64,000 nt of DNA, from positions 1 through 64,000 of the forward strand of contig CAYXGZ010000018.1 in NCBI GenBank assembly GCA_964464755.1. The letters run 5' to 3'. Position numbers and translations under genes: made by a program. Positions 51,333 through 61,258 of this stretch are shown one piece after another. Origin of the DNA: CAYXGZ01 sp964464755. Lineage in GTDB: Bacteria; Planctomycetota; MHYJ01; JACPRB01. The notes under the pieces are model-generated. The model did not search any database, was not told the origin of the DNA, and worked only from the letters and a program-made list of their open reading frames with translations. The stretch's first letter is position 1. Each line of letters starts with the position of its first letter.

Positions 51333-54300
51333 CTAATTGCCCTGCTCGAGGGCGCGGTCGAGGTCCTTCTGGATTTCCGGCGCCAGGGAGGGGTCCAGCT
51401 CGATCGCCTTGCGGAACGCGGCCACGGACTCCTGGTACCGCTTGAGCCGGTACAGGATGGCTCCCTTGTTCTTCCAGGGGATGGGCTGTTTCGGGGCGCG
51501 CTCGATGGACGCGTCCATGAGGCGGAGCGCCTCGTCGTACTTCCCGACCTGGTACTGGCAGAGCGACGCCTCGTTCAGGGCGTCCCACGTGACCGGGGCG
51601 CCGGACTTCATGTGGGCGTCGTAGGCCTGGACGGCCTCCGGGTAGCGCTTGAGCTGGTAGAGGCAGCGCCCGCGCCAGAACTGGATCCCGGTGAGCGGCA
51701 CGGCCCGGGCGATGAACTTGTCGAGGATGGTGAGCAGCGGCTCGTACTGCCGGAAGTCGTAGCAGAGCTCCCAGAAGGTCTGCCACTCCGGATCGGGCCC
51801 GGGCTCGAGGCCCCCGACCCGGGTCATCTCGGCGCCGGCCTCGGCGTCCCGCTTCACGGTGGTGAGCACCTTCACGAGGTTCGCGGAGGCGAGGAAGAAC
51901 GACGGGTCGAGCCGCACGGCCTCGCGGAACGCCTCGATGGCCTCCTCGGGCCGCTTGAGGGCGACGAGGGCCACGCCCCGGATGTTGTGGAAGTCCTCGT
52001 TCGCCGGGTCCAGCTTCACGCCCGCGTCCGCGTCCGCGAGCGCCTCGGCCTCGCGCTTGAGCCGGGTGTAGGCGGTCCCGCGGAGCTGGTACGCGTAGGA
52101 GGACTTCGGGTCGAGGGAGAGGGCCTTCGTGAAGTCGGCGATGGCCTCCTCGATGCGGCCGATGTTGAGGTTCACGTAGCCCCGGGCGCTCCAGCAGTCC
52201 GCGCTGCGGGGCTCGAGGGCGATGGCCGCCTCGACGTCGGCCAGCCCGCCCGCGGTGTCGCCCAGCTCGACCTTCCTCGGGGCCCGCAGCCGGAGGGCCC
52301 AGGTCTCGCGGGGCCGGAAGACGGCCATGCGGGTGAGGATGTCGACCGCGTCCTTCGCCATGCGCCCCTTCATGTAGCACAGCGAGAGCAGCCGGAGGCC
52401 GGGGTAGTGGTTGCGCTGGCGGCGGAGCAGGTCGTGGAGCGTCTCGATGGCCTCGGAGACCTGCCCGGCGGCCCGCTGGGCGCGCCCCTTCAGGAAGAGC
52501 ACCTCGGGGGTCGGGTTCTCGCGGGCCAGCTCGCCGAGCGACTTCGCGGCGAGCGCGTGGTCCCCCTGGGCGAACGCGGCCACCGCGCGGGCGAAGCGGG
52601 CCTCGGCGGGATCCTGGGCGAGGTCGACGTAGCGCTGGAGCCGCTCGTGGGCGCGGGTGACGAGGGCCTGCACCTCGGCGTCCGGTTTCCGCCCGGGCTT
52701 GGGCTGGCGGCGGACCTCGCGCTGCAGGAACTCGGCGCGTCCGAGCAGGGCGAGGCCCCACTCCCGCTCGGCGAGGCTGAAGCGGGGGTCGGCCTTGGTC
52801 GCGGCCTCGAAGCAGGCCGCCGCGCCCTCGTAGTCCTCCACGAGCGCCAGGGCCCGGCCCTTGGCCAGGAGGGCGTCCTCGTGGTCGGGCAGCATCGCGA
52901 GCGCCTCGTCGGCGGCCGCGATCGCGTCCCGGGTCCGCGACGCGAGCGCGTCCCAGGTCTCTCCGTCGGCCGAGAGGACCTGCCGCGCGGCGTCGAGGTG
53001 GCGCTGGGCCCGGTCGACGGCGGGGCGCGCCCGGGACTTCGCCTCGAGCCGCTTCGCGCCCGGCGCCTCGGTCGCCGTCGGGACCGGCGCGGGGGGCGGT
53101 CCGCTGCGGAACGCCAGCGCGGCGACGAGTCCCACGACGAGCACGCCCGCGGAACCCGCGAGCACGTAGGGGTTCTTCCACGGGGCCGGCGACGGACGGC
53201 GGCCGGAGAGCGGCTCGCCGCGTAGCACCTTCTCCAGGTCCTCGGCGAAGGCCTTGGCGGAGGGGTGCCGGTCGGCGGGCGCCTTGGACAGCGAGCGCAG
53301 GATCACGGCCTCGAGGTCCGGCGGGATGTCGGGGTTCGCCCCCCGGAACGGCGGGGGCACGGAGTGGACGACCTTGTACATGATGTCCACGGGCGTGCGG
53401 CCCGGGAACGGCGGCTTGCCGGCGATGGCCGCGTAGAGCGAGGCGGCGAGCGAGTAGACGTCGCTGCGCCGGTCCACGCGGTCGAGCCGGCCCTCGGCCT
53501 GCTCGGGGGACATGAAGGAGGGCGTCCCGAGGATCATCCCCGGCACGGTCATGCCCTCCTCGGAGCGCACGGCCTTGGCGAGGCCGAAGTCCATCACGTA
53601 GGTGCGCCCGGTCCGGCTCACCATGAGGTTGTGCGGCTTGATGTCCCGGTGGATCACGCCCTCCTGGTGGGCGTGGTGCAGCGCGAGGGCGGCGTCCCGG
53701 AAGATCTCGGCGGCGCGCTTCCAGTTCAGCTTGCCCATCTCGTGGACCGAGGGTCCGTCGATGAACTCCATCACGATGTAGTGCTTCCCGGCGGTCTCGC
53801 CGAGGTCGAAGATGCCGCCGATGTTGGGGTGGGAGAGGCGGGCCGCGGTCTGCGCCTCGCGCCAGAATCGCTGGAGTTCGTCCTCGTCGTCCGCGGAGAG
53901 GAACTTGATCGCGACCCAGCGCTTGAGGTCGCGCTGCCAGGCCTTCCACACGACGCCCATGCCGCCCTTGCCGAGCTCGTCCACGAGGACGAACTTCTCG
54001 AAGCAGTAGTCCGGGTCCTTCATCCGCTCGACGACGTCCGCGGGGACCCCCTCGCCGGTCGACTCGGCCACCGAGCGCGTGCGGGTGTCGGCGGTGGAGG
54101 AGCGGCCCGCGCGGGTGTTCGGCGGCTTGCGCGGCGGGGCGCTGCGGGCGACGGGATCGGCGCGCTTCGCGGAGGTCGGGGGCGTGGCGAGGGGAGGGAC
54201 GTGCGCCGTCGACTTCAGCGTCGCGCCCCCGTCGAGCGAGTCGAGGTGGCCCTGCGAGATGTACCCGCGCGCCACGAGCGCGTCGCCCAACGTCCGGTGG

Positions 54301-54395
54301 CGGCCCGCGCCGACCTCCTTGAGCGCGGCCTGGAGCTGGACGGGGGTGATCCATCCCTGCTCGAGGGCGGTCTGGGCCAGGACGTGGTCTTCGAT
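51333..54395 (-). CDS. Membrane Ser/Thr protein kinase with TPR-like region, probable ATC start
   Basis: The N-terminal two-motif domain (IEDHVLAQTALEQGWITPVQL; LGDALVARGYISQGHL) is conserved with the neighbouring kinases and begins at an ATC codon (54395), 5 bases after GGAGG. Between the in-frame TAG at 54443-54441 and this point there is no ATG, GTG or TTG. The next canonical start, TTG 54290, would cut off the first motif. With the ATC the protein has 1020 residues: kinase domain about 130-395 (GKGGMGVVWKAW, Lys164, HRDIKPHN, DFG, GTPSFMSPEQ), a membrane helix at about 408-430 (YVLAGSAGVLVVGLVAALAF), and TPR-like repeats to the end. The kinase should be active. Ligand and targets are unknown. 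Confidence 0.85.
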   Translation of the reverse strand: MEDHVLAQTALEQGWITPVQLQAALKEVGAGRHRTLGDALVARGYISQGHLDSLDGGATLKSTAHVPPLATPPTSAKRADPVARSAPPRKPPNTRAGRSSTADTRTRSVAESTGEGVPADVVERMKDPDYCFEKFVLVDELGKGGMGVVWKAWQRDLKRWVAIKFLSADDEDELQRFWREAQTAARLSHPNIGGIFDLGETAGKHYIVMEFIDGPSVHEMGKLNWKRAAEIFRDAALALHHAHQEGVIHRDIKPHNLMVSRTGRTYVMDFGLAKAVRSEEGMTVPGMILGTPSFMSPEQAEGRLDRVDRRSDVYSLAASLYAAIAGKPPFPGRTPVDIMYKVVHSVPPPFRGANPDIPPDLEAVILRSLSKAPADRHPSAKAFAEDLEKVLRGEPLSGRRPSPAPWKNPYVLAGSAGVLVVGLVAALAFRSGPPPAPVPTATEAPGAKRLEAKSRARPAVDRAQRHLDAARQVLSADGETWDALASRTRDAIAAADEALAMLPDHEDALLAKGRALALVEDYEGAAACFEAATKADPRFSLAEREWGLALLGRAEFLQREVRRQPKPGRKPDAEVQALVTRAHERLQRYVDLAQDPAEARFARAVAAFAQGDHALAAKSLGELARENPTPEVLFLKGRAQRAAGQVSEAIETLHDLLRRQRNHYPGLRLLSLCYMKGRMAKDAVDILTRMAVFRPRETWALRLRAPRKVELGDTAGGLADVEAAIALEPRSADCWSARGYVNLNIGRIEEAIADFTKALSLDPKSSYAYQLRGTAYTRLKREAEALADADAGVKLDPANEDFHNIRGVALVALKRPEEAIEAFREAVRLDPSFFLASANLVKVLTTVKRDAEAGAEMTRVGGLEPGPDPEWQTFWELCYDFRQYEPLLTILDKFIARAVPLTGIQFWRGRCLYQLKRYPEAVQAYDAHMKSGAPVTWDALNEASLCQYQVGKYDEALRLMDASIERAPKQPIPWKNKGAILYRLKRYQESVAAFRKAIELDPSLAPEIQKDLDRALEQGN

Positions 54396-54414
54396 GGGAT
54401 CCTCCGGTGCGCCA

Positions 54415-54420
54415 AGTATA
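54415..54420 (-). promoter_or_regulatory. TATACT -10 element in the kinase array
   Basis: TATACT on the minus strand lies between the stop of the interrupted kinase and the ATC-start kinase. Identical hexamers precede the other kinases at 51326-51331, 57653-57658 and 60460-60465. This suggests that each kinase gene has its own promoter. Confidence 0.45.
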
Positions 54421-54440
54421 TCGGGCCGGAGGGGCGGGGG

Positions 54441-57400
54441 CTATTTCGGGCGGTTCTCGAGCTCCGAAACGACGGGATCCAGCTCCCGGGCGTACTCGGG
54501 GTGAAGGAAGACCGCCTTCTTCAGGTCCTGGATGGCCTCGTCGTTCCTCCCGAGGGCGCGGTAGGAGAGCCCCCGGTTGCGCACCGTGGCGTAGGATCCC
54601 GGCTCGAGGCGGAGCGCCTCGGTGTACCAGCGCACGGCGTCCTCGTGCTTCTTCTGCTCCGCGGCGACGATGCCCCGCTCGTGGTAGACGTCCCACGGCG
54701 CCCGCCCCCGGTCGATGATCTCGTCGAGCAGCTTCTCCGCCACCGGGTAGTCGCCCCGGCCGGCCGCGATCCGCGCCCGCAGCATCGGCAGGTAGGGGTG
54801 CCGCACTCCCGCGGCGTCGAAGCGCTCCGCGACGCGGGTCGCGGCGTCCCACGCCTTGAGGTCCTCGAGCAGGTAGAAGGCGACCGACCAGTGCACGGCC
54901 AGGTCCGGCGGCCGCTGCATCCAGCGCTCCAGGGACTCCAGGGCGAGCTCGCGCTTGCCGAGCCGGAACGTGGCCGACGCGTAGTTCAGCCGGGCGATCT
55001 CGTTGTCCGGGTTCATCTTGAGGGCCCGCTCGAGGGCCTCCGCGGCGCCGAGGTAGTCCCGCATCAGGAGCCGGACCGTGCCCTGCATGTAGATCGGCCA
55101 GTCGTCCTGGGGCTGGAGCCGGGCGAACTCCTTGAGGTCCCGGAGGCAGTCCTCGTACTGGCCCAGGCCCATGTAGCAGAGGGCCCGGGTCTCGAGCGCC
55201 ATGTCGCAGGTCGGGTCGGCCTTCAGGGCCGCGGTGGCGTCCTCGATGGCCTCCTTGAACCGGTGCGACTTCTGGTGCAGCACGGCCCGCTCGGCCAGCC
55301 GCATGGCGTCGGCCGGATTCCGCGCGATCGCGGTGTCGAGGTCCCGGATCCCCTCGTCCGTCCTGCCGGCCGCCGCGCGGAGCAGGGGACGCTGGGACAG
55401 CGCCCACGAGTCGTCCGGCTTCACGGCGAGCAGCTTCTCGAGGGCCTCGAGGGCCTTCGCGAGCTCCTTGAGCGAGCTGTGCACGACGACGAGGTGGCGG
55501 AGCACCTCGACGCTGTTGCGCTGGCGGCGGAAGACCTCCTGGGCGTCCACGAGGGCCTCGGGGTACTTCTTCAGGGCCACCCACGCGCGGGAGCGGAGCA
55601 GGTAGTACTCGGGCCGGGGGCTGTCCTGCACGAGGTCGGACGCGGCCTTGCGCGCCTCCTCGAAGCGGCCCTCGGCGAGGGCCACCGAGGCCCGGGCGAA
55701 CTTCTCCTCGAGCGTGTCCTTCGTCAGCTCGGCGAACTTCGTGAAATGCACCAGGGCCCGCGCGATGTGCTTCTTCACCTCCGGGGACGCGGGCCGCGAG
55801 TACGGGTCCTCGAGATCGCGGCTGCGGACGGCGAGGTCGGCCCGGCGCAGGCAGAGCAGCCCGAGCTCGCGCTCGGCGGAGCTCAGCGTGGGATCCGCCT
55901 TCAGCGCGGCGAGGAAGTCCGCCTCCGCGGCGTCGAAGTCCTCGCGCAGGGCCTGGGCCCGGCCCCGGACGAGGAGCGCCTCCTCGTGGTCCGGGAGGAT
56001 CCGCAGCGCCTCCTGCGCGGCGTCGACGGCCTTCTGGCAGTGCCCGACGAGCTTGGTCCACTTCTCGCCCTCGATCTGGAGGACGTCGAGCGCGGCCTGG
56101 TAGGCCGTCTGGGCCCGGTCCATCGCGGGGCGGGCCTTCGACTTCAGGGAGAGCCGGTCGACGCCGGCCACCGGGGCGGCGGTCGGGGCCGCCTTGGCGT
56201 CGGACGGGCCGCGGCGGAACGCGAAGACGAGCGCGACGAGGAGCAGGACGGCCGCGCCCGCGAGGGTGCCGATCCCGGCGGGGCTGCGCAGGAAGCCGCG
56301 GGCGGGCTTGCGCTTGGCGCCGGCCAGCGGCTCGCCCTTGAGGAGCTTGTCGAGGTCGTCCGCGAGCGCCTTGGCGGTCGGGTAGCGACGGGAGGGGTCC
56401 TTCTGCATCGCCCGCTGGATGACGGCGTCGAGCTCCGCGGGCATCGTGGCGCTCGAGGCGGAGGGGGAGCGCAGCGCGGGAGGGGGGTTGTGGACGACCT
56501 TGTACAGGATGTCCACCGGGGTGCGGCCCGCGAACGGCGGCTTGCCCGCGATGGCGGCGTAGATCGCCTTCTTCAGGAGCTCGGAGAGGATCAACGCGCG
56601 GAAGGGCGGCTGGCCCGTCGTGCACTCGGAGAGGAGCGCGCCGACGGCTTAGATGTCCGAGCGCTCGATCTCCGAGGTCTTGCCCTCGGCCTGCTCGGGG
56701 GGCATGTAGGACGGCGTCCCCATGATCATGCCGGGGATCGTCATCCCGCTCTCGGCGCGGACGGCCTTGGCGAGGCCGAAATCCATGACGTAGACCCGGC
56801 CGCTGCGGGCGACCATGACGTTGTGCGGCTTGATGTCGCGGTGGATGACGCCGGACTCGTGGGCGTAGTGGATCGCCAGCGCCGCGTCGCGGATCACCTG
56901 CATCCCGCGCTCCGGCGCGAGCTTGCCGAGCTGGAAGATGCTCGGGCCGTCGATGAACTCCATGACGATGTAGTTCTTCCCGGAGGTCTCGCCGAGGTCG
57001 TAGATCGAGCAGATGTTCGGGTGCGAGAGCCGGGCGGCGGTCTGGGCCTCGCGGCAGAAGCGCTGGAGCTCCTCGTCGTCGTCGGCGGTGAGGAACTTGA
57101 CGGCGACCCAGCGCTTCAGGTCGCGCTGCCAGGCCTTCCAGACGACGCCCATGCCGCCCTTGCCGAGCTCCTCGACGAGGACGAACTTGTCGAAGCAGTA
57201 GTCCGGCACCCGCATCATCTCGAGGACCTCGGCCGGGACCTCGGTGCCGGTGGACTCCGCGATCTGCGAGGTGCGGCCGACGGCCGAGGGCGGGCGGATG
57301 TCCTTGCGGGCGGTGGGCACGGTGGCCCGGCCGGTGGGGGGCTTGGACGCCGGGACCGCCGGGGCCTTGCGGCCCGTCGGCGGGGTCCTCTGCAGGTCGG

Positions 57401-57644
57401 CGGGGGGCCGGCCGGGCTGGGTGACGGCCGTCGCGCCGCCCGCCTCGAGCTCGGAGAGCTGGGGCGCGGTGAGGTGGCCCTTCTCGACGAGGACGAGGCC
57501 GAGTCGTTTTCCCTTGGAACCGGCGACGAGGCGGTAGCAGTCCCGGAGCTGGTCGGGCGTGAGGAGGCCCTGCTCGAGGACGATCTGCGCGAGATCGTGG
57601 TCTTCGAGGGGTCCCGGGGCGCGGGGGCCGGTGGGGCCGGGCAT
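54441..57644 (-). pseudogene. Ser/Thr kinase with TPR-like tail, interrupted by in-frame TAA
   Basis: One continuous 1068-codon frame from ATG 57644 (TATACT 8 bases upstream) to TAG 54441 contains a single TAA at 56651-56649 (codon 332). Before it: the two-motif N-terminal domain (14-67), GKGGMGVVWKAW, HRDIKPHN, DFG, GTPSYMPPEQAEG and SDI. After it, in the same frame: AVGALLSECTTGQPPFRAL, then IYAAIAGKPPFAGRTPVD as in the paralogues, a membrane helix (about 453-475) and a TPR-like tail. The stop falls where the conserved Tyr of kinase subdomain IX is expected, and about 30 extra residues duplicate that subdomain. The N-terminal piece alone (331 residues) lacks the rest of the C-lobe and would be inactive. 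The second piece could restart only at TTG 56594. A dead gene, a recombination scar or a base-calling error are all possible. Confidence 0.8.
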
Positions 57645-57693
57645 CAGGGGTGAGTATATCACTCCCCGGGGCGGGGCGGCCGGAGGGCCGGAA

Positions 57694-60429
57694 TCAACGG
57701 CCTAGCTTCTTCTTCAGGGACTCGAGGTGCTGGCGGACCGCCTCGGGGTCCGGCGGGCCGAGGCGGAGGACGAGCTCCATGTCCTCGATGGCGCCCTCCA
57801 GGTTGCCGGTGTGCTCGCGGCAGAGGCCCCGGTTCTGCGGGTACTGGGTGCTCTTCGGATTGAGGGCCATCGCGCGGGTGAAGGCCACCTCGGCCTTCGC
57901 GTACTCGCCGAGGCGGTAATGGCCGACGCCGAGGTAGTTGAGCACGGAGTCGTTCGCGTCCGGCCGCGTCCGGAGGAACTCCTCCAGGAAACGGAGGCCG
58001 TCGGCGGGCCGGCCGGTCTCGATGAGCGCCGAGCCGTGCCAGTAGAGCAGGTCCCGGATGCCCGGGTTGCTGCCCACGAATCGGCTCGTGAAGGCAAGCA
58101 CCAGGTCGTGCCGCTTCAGCTTGATGGCGGCCTCCATGAACTGGCGCCAGGAGTCGGGGTTCCGGGGCGTCATCCCCGAGGCGAGCTTGAGGTCCTCGGC
58201 GGCACGGTCGAGCTGCGAGGCCTGGATCCAGCAGATGGCGCGGTTGAAGAGCGGGCCGGGATCCGCGGGCTCGGCCTTCGCGGCCTCCGTGTAGTCCTCG
58301 GCGGCCTTCACGTACTGCTTGAGGCCGTACTTCGCCGCGCCCCGGTTCAGGCGGGCGCTGTAGTGCGCCGGGTTGAGCAGGAGCGCCCGGTCGAAGGAGT
58401 CGATCGCCTCCGCGTGCTTCAACTGGGCGACGCGGGCCATCCCGAGGATCCAGTGGGGATCGGGGTCCTCCGGCCAGCGGCGGACGAGCTGCTCCGCCTC
58501 CTCGGCGGCCTTGTCCCACTCGTTGGCGCCGATCCGGGCCCAGGCCCGGTCGACGGGGTAGCGCGGGTCGTTGGGATAGCGCTCCGCGAGCCGGCCGAAC
58601 TCCTCGACGGCCGCGGGGTAGTCCTTCTGGCGCAGCGCGAGGATCCCCCGGTGCCGCCGGAACATCGGCTCGTCGGGCCGCAGGGCGAGCAGCTCGTCGA
58701 GGGCGGCCTTCGCGGCCGGGATGTCGTAGGTGTTCTGCGCCGCCAGGAGCCGCCAGGTCAGCGAGCGGAGGTCGCCGCCCGGGAGGGATTTCAGCGTCTC
58801 GCCGGTCTTGAGGGTGCGGAGCAGGCACCACGTGCGCAGGGCCGGGGGAGCGGGCTCCGCCGGGCAGAGCCGGAGGGCCTCGTCGAAGCGGCGGTCGGCC
58901 AGGGCCCGGGCGCAGAGGATCTCCGGGCGGTCGGGAGCGGCGGCGAGGTGCTTGCGCGCGGCGGCCCGCTCGGTGCGGCCCCGGGGCGACTCGTCCCCGC
59001 CGAGCAGCGCGGGGTCGCGGACGTCGTAGCGGAAGAGCTCGACGCGCTCGAGGAGCAGGAGGCCCAGCCGCGCGTCGGCCTCGGGCCGGACGGGATCCCC
59101 AGAGGCGACGGTGTTGAGGAGCTCCATGGACTCGAGGACCTTCCCGGCCGTCGCCAGGGCGTCGGCGCGGCGAAGGATGTCGGCCCCGGCCGAGGCCGGG
59201 GCGGTCGGGCGGGGACCCTCGGGCTCCTTGCGGTTGGCGAAGGCGGCGAAGATGGCGACGGGCAGGGCGAGCATCAGGACCACGGCCCCGATCCCCGCCG
59301 GCGTGCGGAGGAAGGGGCGGCGGGTCGCGCCCGGCCCGAGGGGCTCGCCGCGCAGGACCTTGTCCAGGTCCGCGGCGAACTGCTTCGAGTCCGGGTACCG
59401 GGCCTCGCGCCGCTTCGACATCGCGCGCTGGCAGACCTTGTCGAGGTCGGTGGACAGCCCGGGTTCGCCGGCCGGCAGGGCGGGCGGCGGGGAGTGGACG
59501 ACCTTGTACATGATGTCGACGGGCGAGCGGCCGGGGAACGGGGGCTTGCCCGTCAGGGCCGCGTGGAGCGTGGCGCCGAGCGAGTACACGTCGCTGCGCC
59601 GGTCGATGTGCTGGGTCCGCCCCTCCGCCTGCTCGGGCGGCATGTAGGACGGCGTCCCCATGATCATCCCGGGGATGGTCATGCCGTCGCCGCCGCGGAC
59701 GGCCTTCGCGAGGCCGAAGTCCATGACGTACGTGCGCCCCTTGCGGTTGACCATGATGTTGTGCGGCTTGATGTCGCGGTGGATCACGCCCTCCTGGTGG
59801 GCGTGGTGCAGGGCGAGCGCGGCGTCGCGGAGGATCTCCATCGCGCGCGCGGGTTCCAGCTTCCCGAGCTGGTGCAGCGACGAGCCGTCGACGAACTCCA
59901 TGACGATGTAGACCCGGCCGGCCTCCTCGCCGAGGTCGTAGACGGCCGCGATGTTCGGGTGGGAGAGGCGGGCCGCGGTCTGGGCCTCGCGGAGGAAGCG
60001 CCGGAGCTCCTCGTCGTCCTCGCTCTGGAGGAACTTGATGGCGACCCAGCGCTTCAGGTCCCGCTGCCAGGCCTTCCAGACGACGCCCATGCCGCCCTTG
60101 CCGAGCTCCTCGACGAGGACGAACTTCTGGAAGCAGTAGTCGGGGTCCCCGATCCGGGAGGCGACCTCGGGGGGCAGGCCGCCGGTCTCCTCGGCGATGC
60201 CGGTGGTGCGGGTGACGTCGACGGACTTGGTCGCCCGCGAGGTGGGGGGGCGGGCGGCCGGGGGGGACTCCTGCCGCAGGGAGGCGAGCTGGGCGGCGGT
60301 CACGAGGCCGAGCCGGACGAGCTCCGCGCCGAAATCGCGGCCCGCCGAGCGCTTCAGGCATTCCTGAACCTGGTCGGCCGGGGCGAAACCCCGGTCGACG
60401 ATGCGGCGGGCGAGACGGTTGTCGTCCAT
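57694..60429 (-). CDS. Membrane Ser/Thr protein kinase with TPR-like region (first of the array)
   Basis: A 911-residue Hanks kinase. The N-terminal two-motif domain covers about 4-54 (LARRIVDRGFAPADQVQECL; GAELVRLGLVTAAQLASL). The kinase domain is about 97-365: GKGGMGVVWKAW, Lys132, HRDIKPHN, MDFGLAKAV, GTPSYMPPEQAEG and RRSDVYSLGATLHAALTGKPPF. All catalytic residues are present. A membrane helix lies at about 375-400 (AGIGAVVLMLALPVAIFAAF). The 500-residue tail is TPR-like, probably periplasmic. TATACT lies about 30 bases before the ATG, the longest such gap in the array. It serves as a good template for the undamaged sequence of the interrupted neighbour. Confidence 0.93.
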   Translation of the reverse strand: MDDNRLARRIVDRGFAPADQVQECLKRSAGRDFGAELVRLGLVTAAQLASLRQESPPAARPPTSRATKSVDVTRTTGIAEETGGLPPEVASRIGDPDYCFQKFVLVEELGKGGMGVVWKAWQRDLKRWVAIKFLQSEDDEELRRFLREAQTAARLSHPNIAAVYDLGEEAGRVYIVMEFVDGSSLHQLGKLEPARAMEILRDAALALHHAHQEGVIHRDIKPHNIMVNRKGRTYVMDFGLAKAVRGGDGMTIPGMIMGTPSYMPPEQAEGRTQHIDRRSDVYSLGATLHAALTGKPPFPGRSPVDIMYKVVHSPPPALPAGEPGLSTDLDKVCQRAMSKRREARYPDSKQFAADLDKVLRGEPLGPGATRRPFLRTPAGIGAVVLMLALPVAIFAAFANRKEPEGPRPTAPASAGADILRRADALATAGKVLESMELLNTVASGDPVRPEADARLGLLLLERVELFRYDVRDPALLGGDESPRGRTERAAARKHLAAAPDRPEILCARALADRRFDEALRLCPAEPAPPALRTWCLLRTLKTGETLKSLPGGDLRSLTWRLLAAQNTYDIPAAKAALDELLALRPDEPMFRRHRGILALRQKDYPAAVEEFGRLAERYPNDPRYPVDRAWARIGANEWDKAAEEAEQLVRRWPEDPDPHWILGMARVAQLKHAEAIDSFDRALLLNPAHYSARLNRGAAKYGLKQYVKAAEDYTEAAKAEPADPGPLFNRAICWIQASQLDRAAEDLKLASGMTPRNPDSWRQFMEAAIKLKRHDLVLAFTSRFVGSNPGIRDLLYWHGSALIETGRPADGLRFLEEFLRTRPDANDSVLNYLGVGHYRLGEYAKAEVAFTRAMALNPKSTQYPQNRGLCREHTGNLEGAIEDMELVLRLGPPDPEAVRQHLESLKKKLGR

Positions 60430-60497
60430 CGAACGGACCCAACCGGGGCCCGCGCTCCGAGTATAACATTCGACCGCCGCGGCCCGCCGCGGGGCCC

Positions 60498-60503
60498 TAT
60501 AAT
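60498..60503 (+). promoter_or_regulatory. TATAAT -10 element for lptB
   Basis: A perfect TATAAT ends 9 bases before the lptB ATG, with no clear -35 and no Shine-Dalgarno sequence. It is consistent with a leaderless or very short-leader message. Confidence 0.5.
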
Positions 60504-60512
60504 CCGGAACCC

Positions 60513-61256
60513 ATGTCGCTGCTTTCCGTCGAGGAGATCACCAAGATCTACGGCCGCCGCAAGGTCGTGGCCGGGGTCTCGGTCCGCGTCGGGGAGGGCG
60601 AGGTGGTCGGGCTGCTCGGGCGCAACGGCGCGGGCAAGACGACGACCTTCCGCATGGTGATCGGGCTGGTCCGGGCCGACTCGGGCCGCATCCACTTCCG
60701 CGGGAACGACGTCACGCAGCTGCCGATCTTCCGCCGCGCCCGTCTCGGCATGGGCTTCCTGCCGCAGGAGCCCTCGATCTTCACGAGGCTCAGCGTCGAG
60801 GACAACCTCGTCGCGATCCTCGAGACGACCGAGGTGAAGGGGCCGGAGCGGCGGACGCGGGCCCGGGCCCTGCTCGAGGAGTACGGCCTCGCGAAGCTCG
60901 CCCCCCAGAAGGCGTACACGCTCTCCGGCGGCGAGACGCGCCGGCTCGAGATCTGCCGGGCGATGATCACGAACCCGACGATCATCCTGCTCGACGAGCC
61001 GTTCTCCGGCGTGGACCCCATCGCCGTGGGCGAGCTCCAGCAGTTCATCGTGAAGCTCCAGAAGCGGGGGATCGCGGTGCTGCTCACGGACCACAACGTG
61101 CGCGAGACGCTGGCGATCTGCGACCGCGCGTACATCATCGACAACGGCACGGTGTTCCGAACGGGGACGCCGGACGAGATCGTCGCGGACCCCCTGGTCC
61201 GGCAGAAGTACCTCGGGGAAAACTTCCAGCTCCTCGGCCGCAAGGAGGGCGTCTAG
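60513..61256 (+). CDS. lptB: LPS export ABC transporter ATP-binding protein LptB
   Basis: A 247-residue ATPase that powers extraction of lipopolysaccharide from the inner membrane with LptFG. Walker A GRNGAGKTTTFRMVIG, Q-loop FLPQEPSIFTRLSVEDNL, signature LSGGETRRLEICRAM, Walker B TIILLDEPFSGVDPIAV and the H-loop LLTDHNVRETLAICDRAYII match LptB closely. Length is standard. The two downstream membrane genes start 2 bases after its stop and by GTGA overlap respectively, so the three are an operon. lptFG are not in the window. Confidence 0.95.
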   Translation: MSLLSVEEITKIYGRRKVVAGVSVRVGEGEVVGLLGRNGAGKTTTFRMVIGLVRADSGRIHFRGNDVTQLPIFRRARLGMGFLPQEPSIFTRLSVEDNLVAILETTEVKGPERRTRARALLEEYGLAKLAPQKAYTLSGGETRRLEICRAMITNPTIILLDEPFSGVDPIAVGELQQFIVKLQKRGIAVLLTDHNVRETLAICDRAYIIDNGTVFRTGTPDEIVADPLVRQKYLGENFQLLGRKEGV

Positions 61257-61258
61257 CC

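Noticed and set aside
54290..54290. TTG start for the kinase at 51333-54395
   Set aside because: It removes the first N-terminal motif conserved in the neighbouring kinases and has no ribosome binding site; ATC 54395 follows GGAGG.
56649..56651. Selenocysteine read-through of the kinase stop
   Set aside because: The codon is TAA, not TGA, and no Sec-type context is expected in a kinase subdomain.
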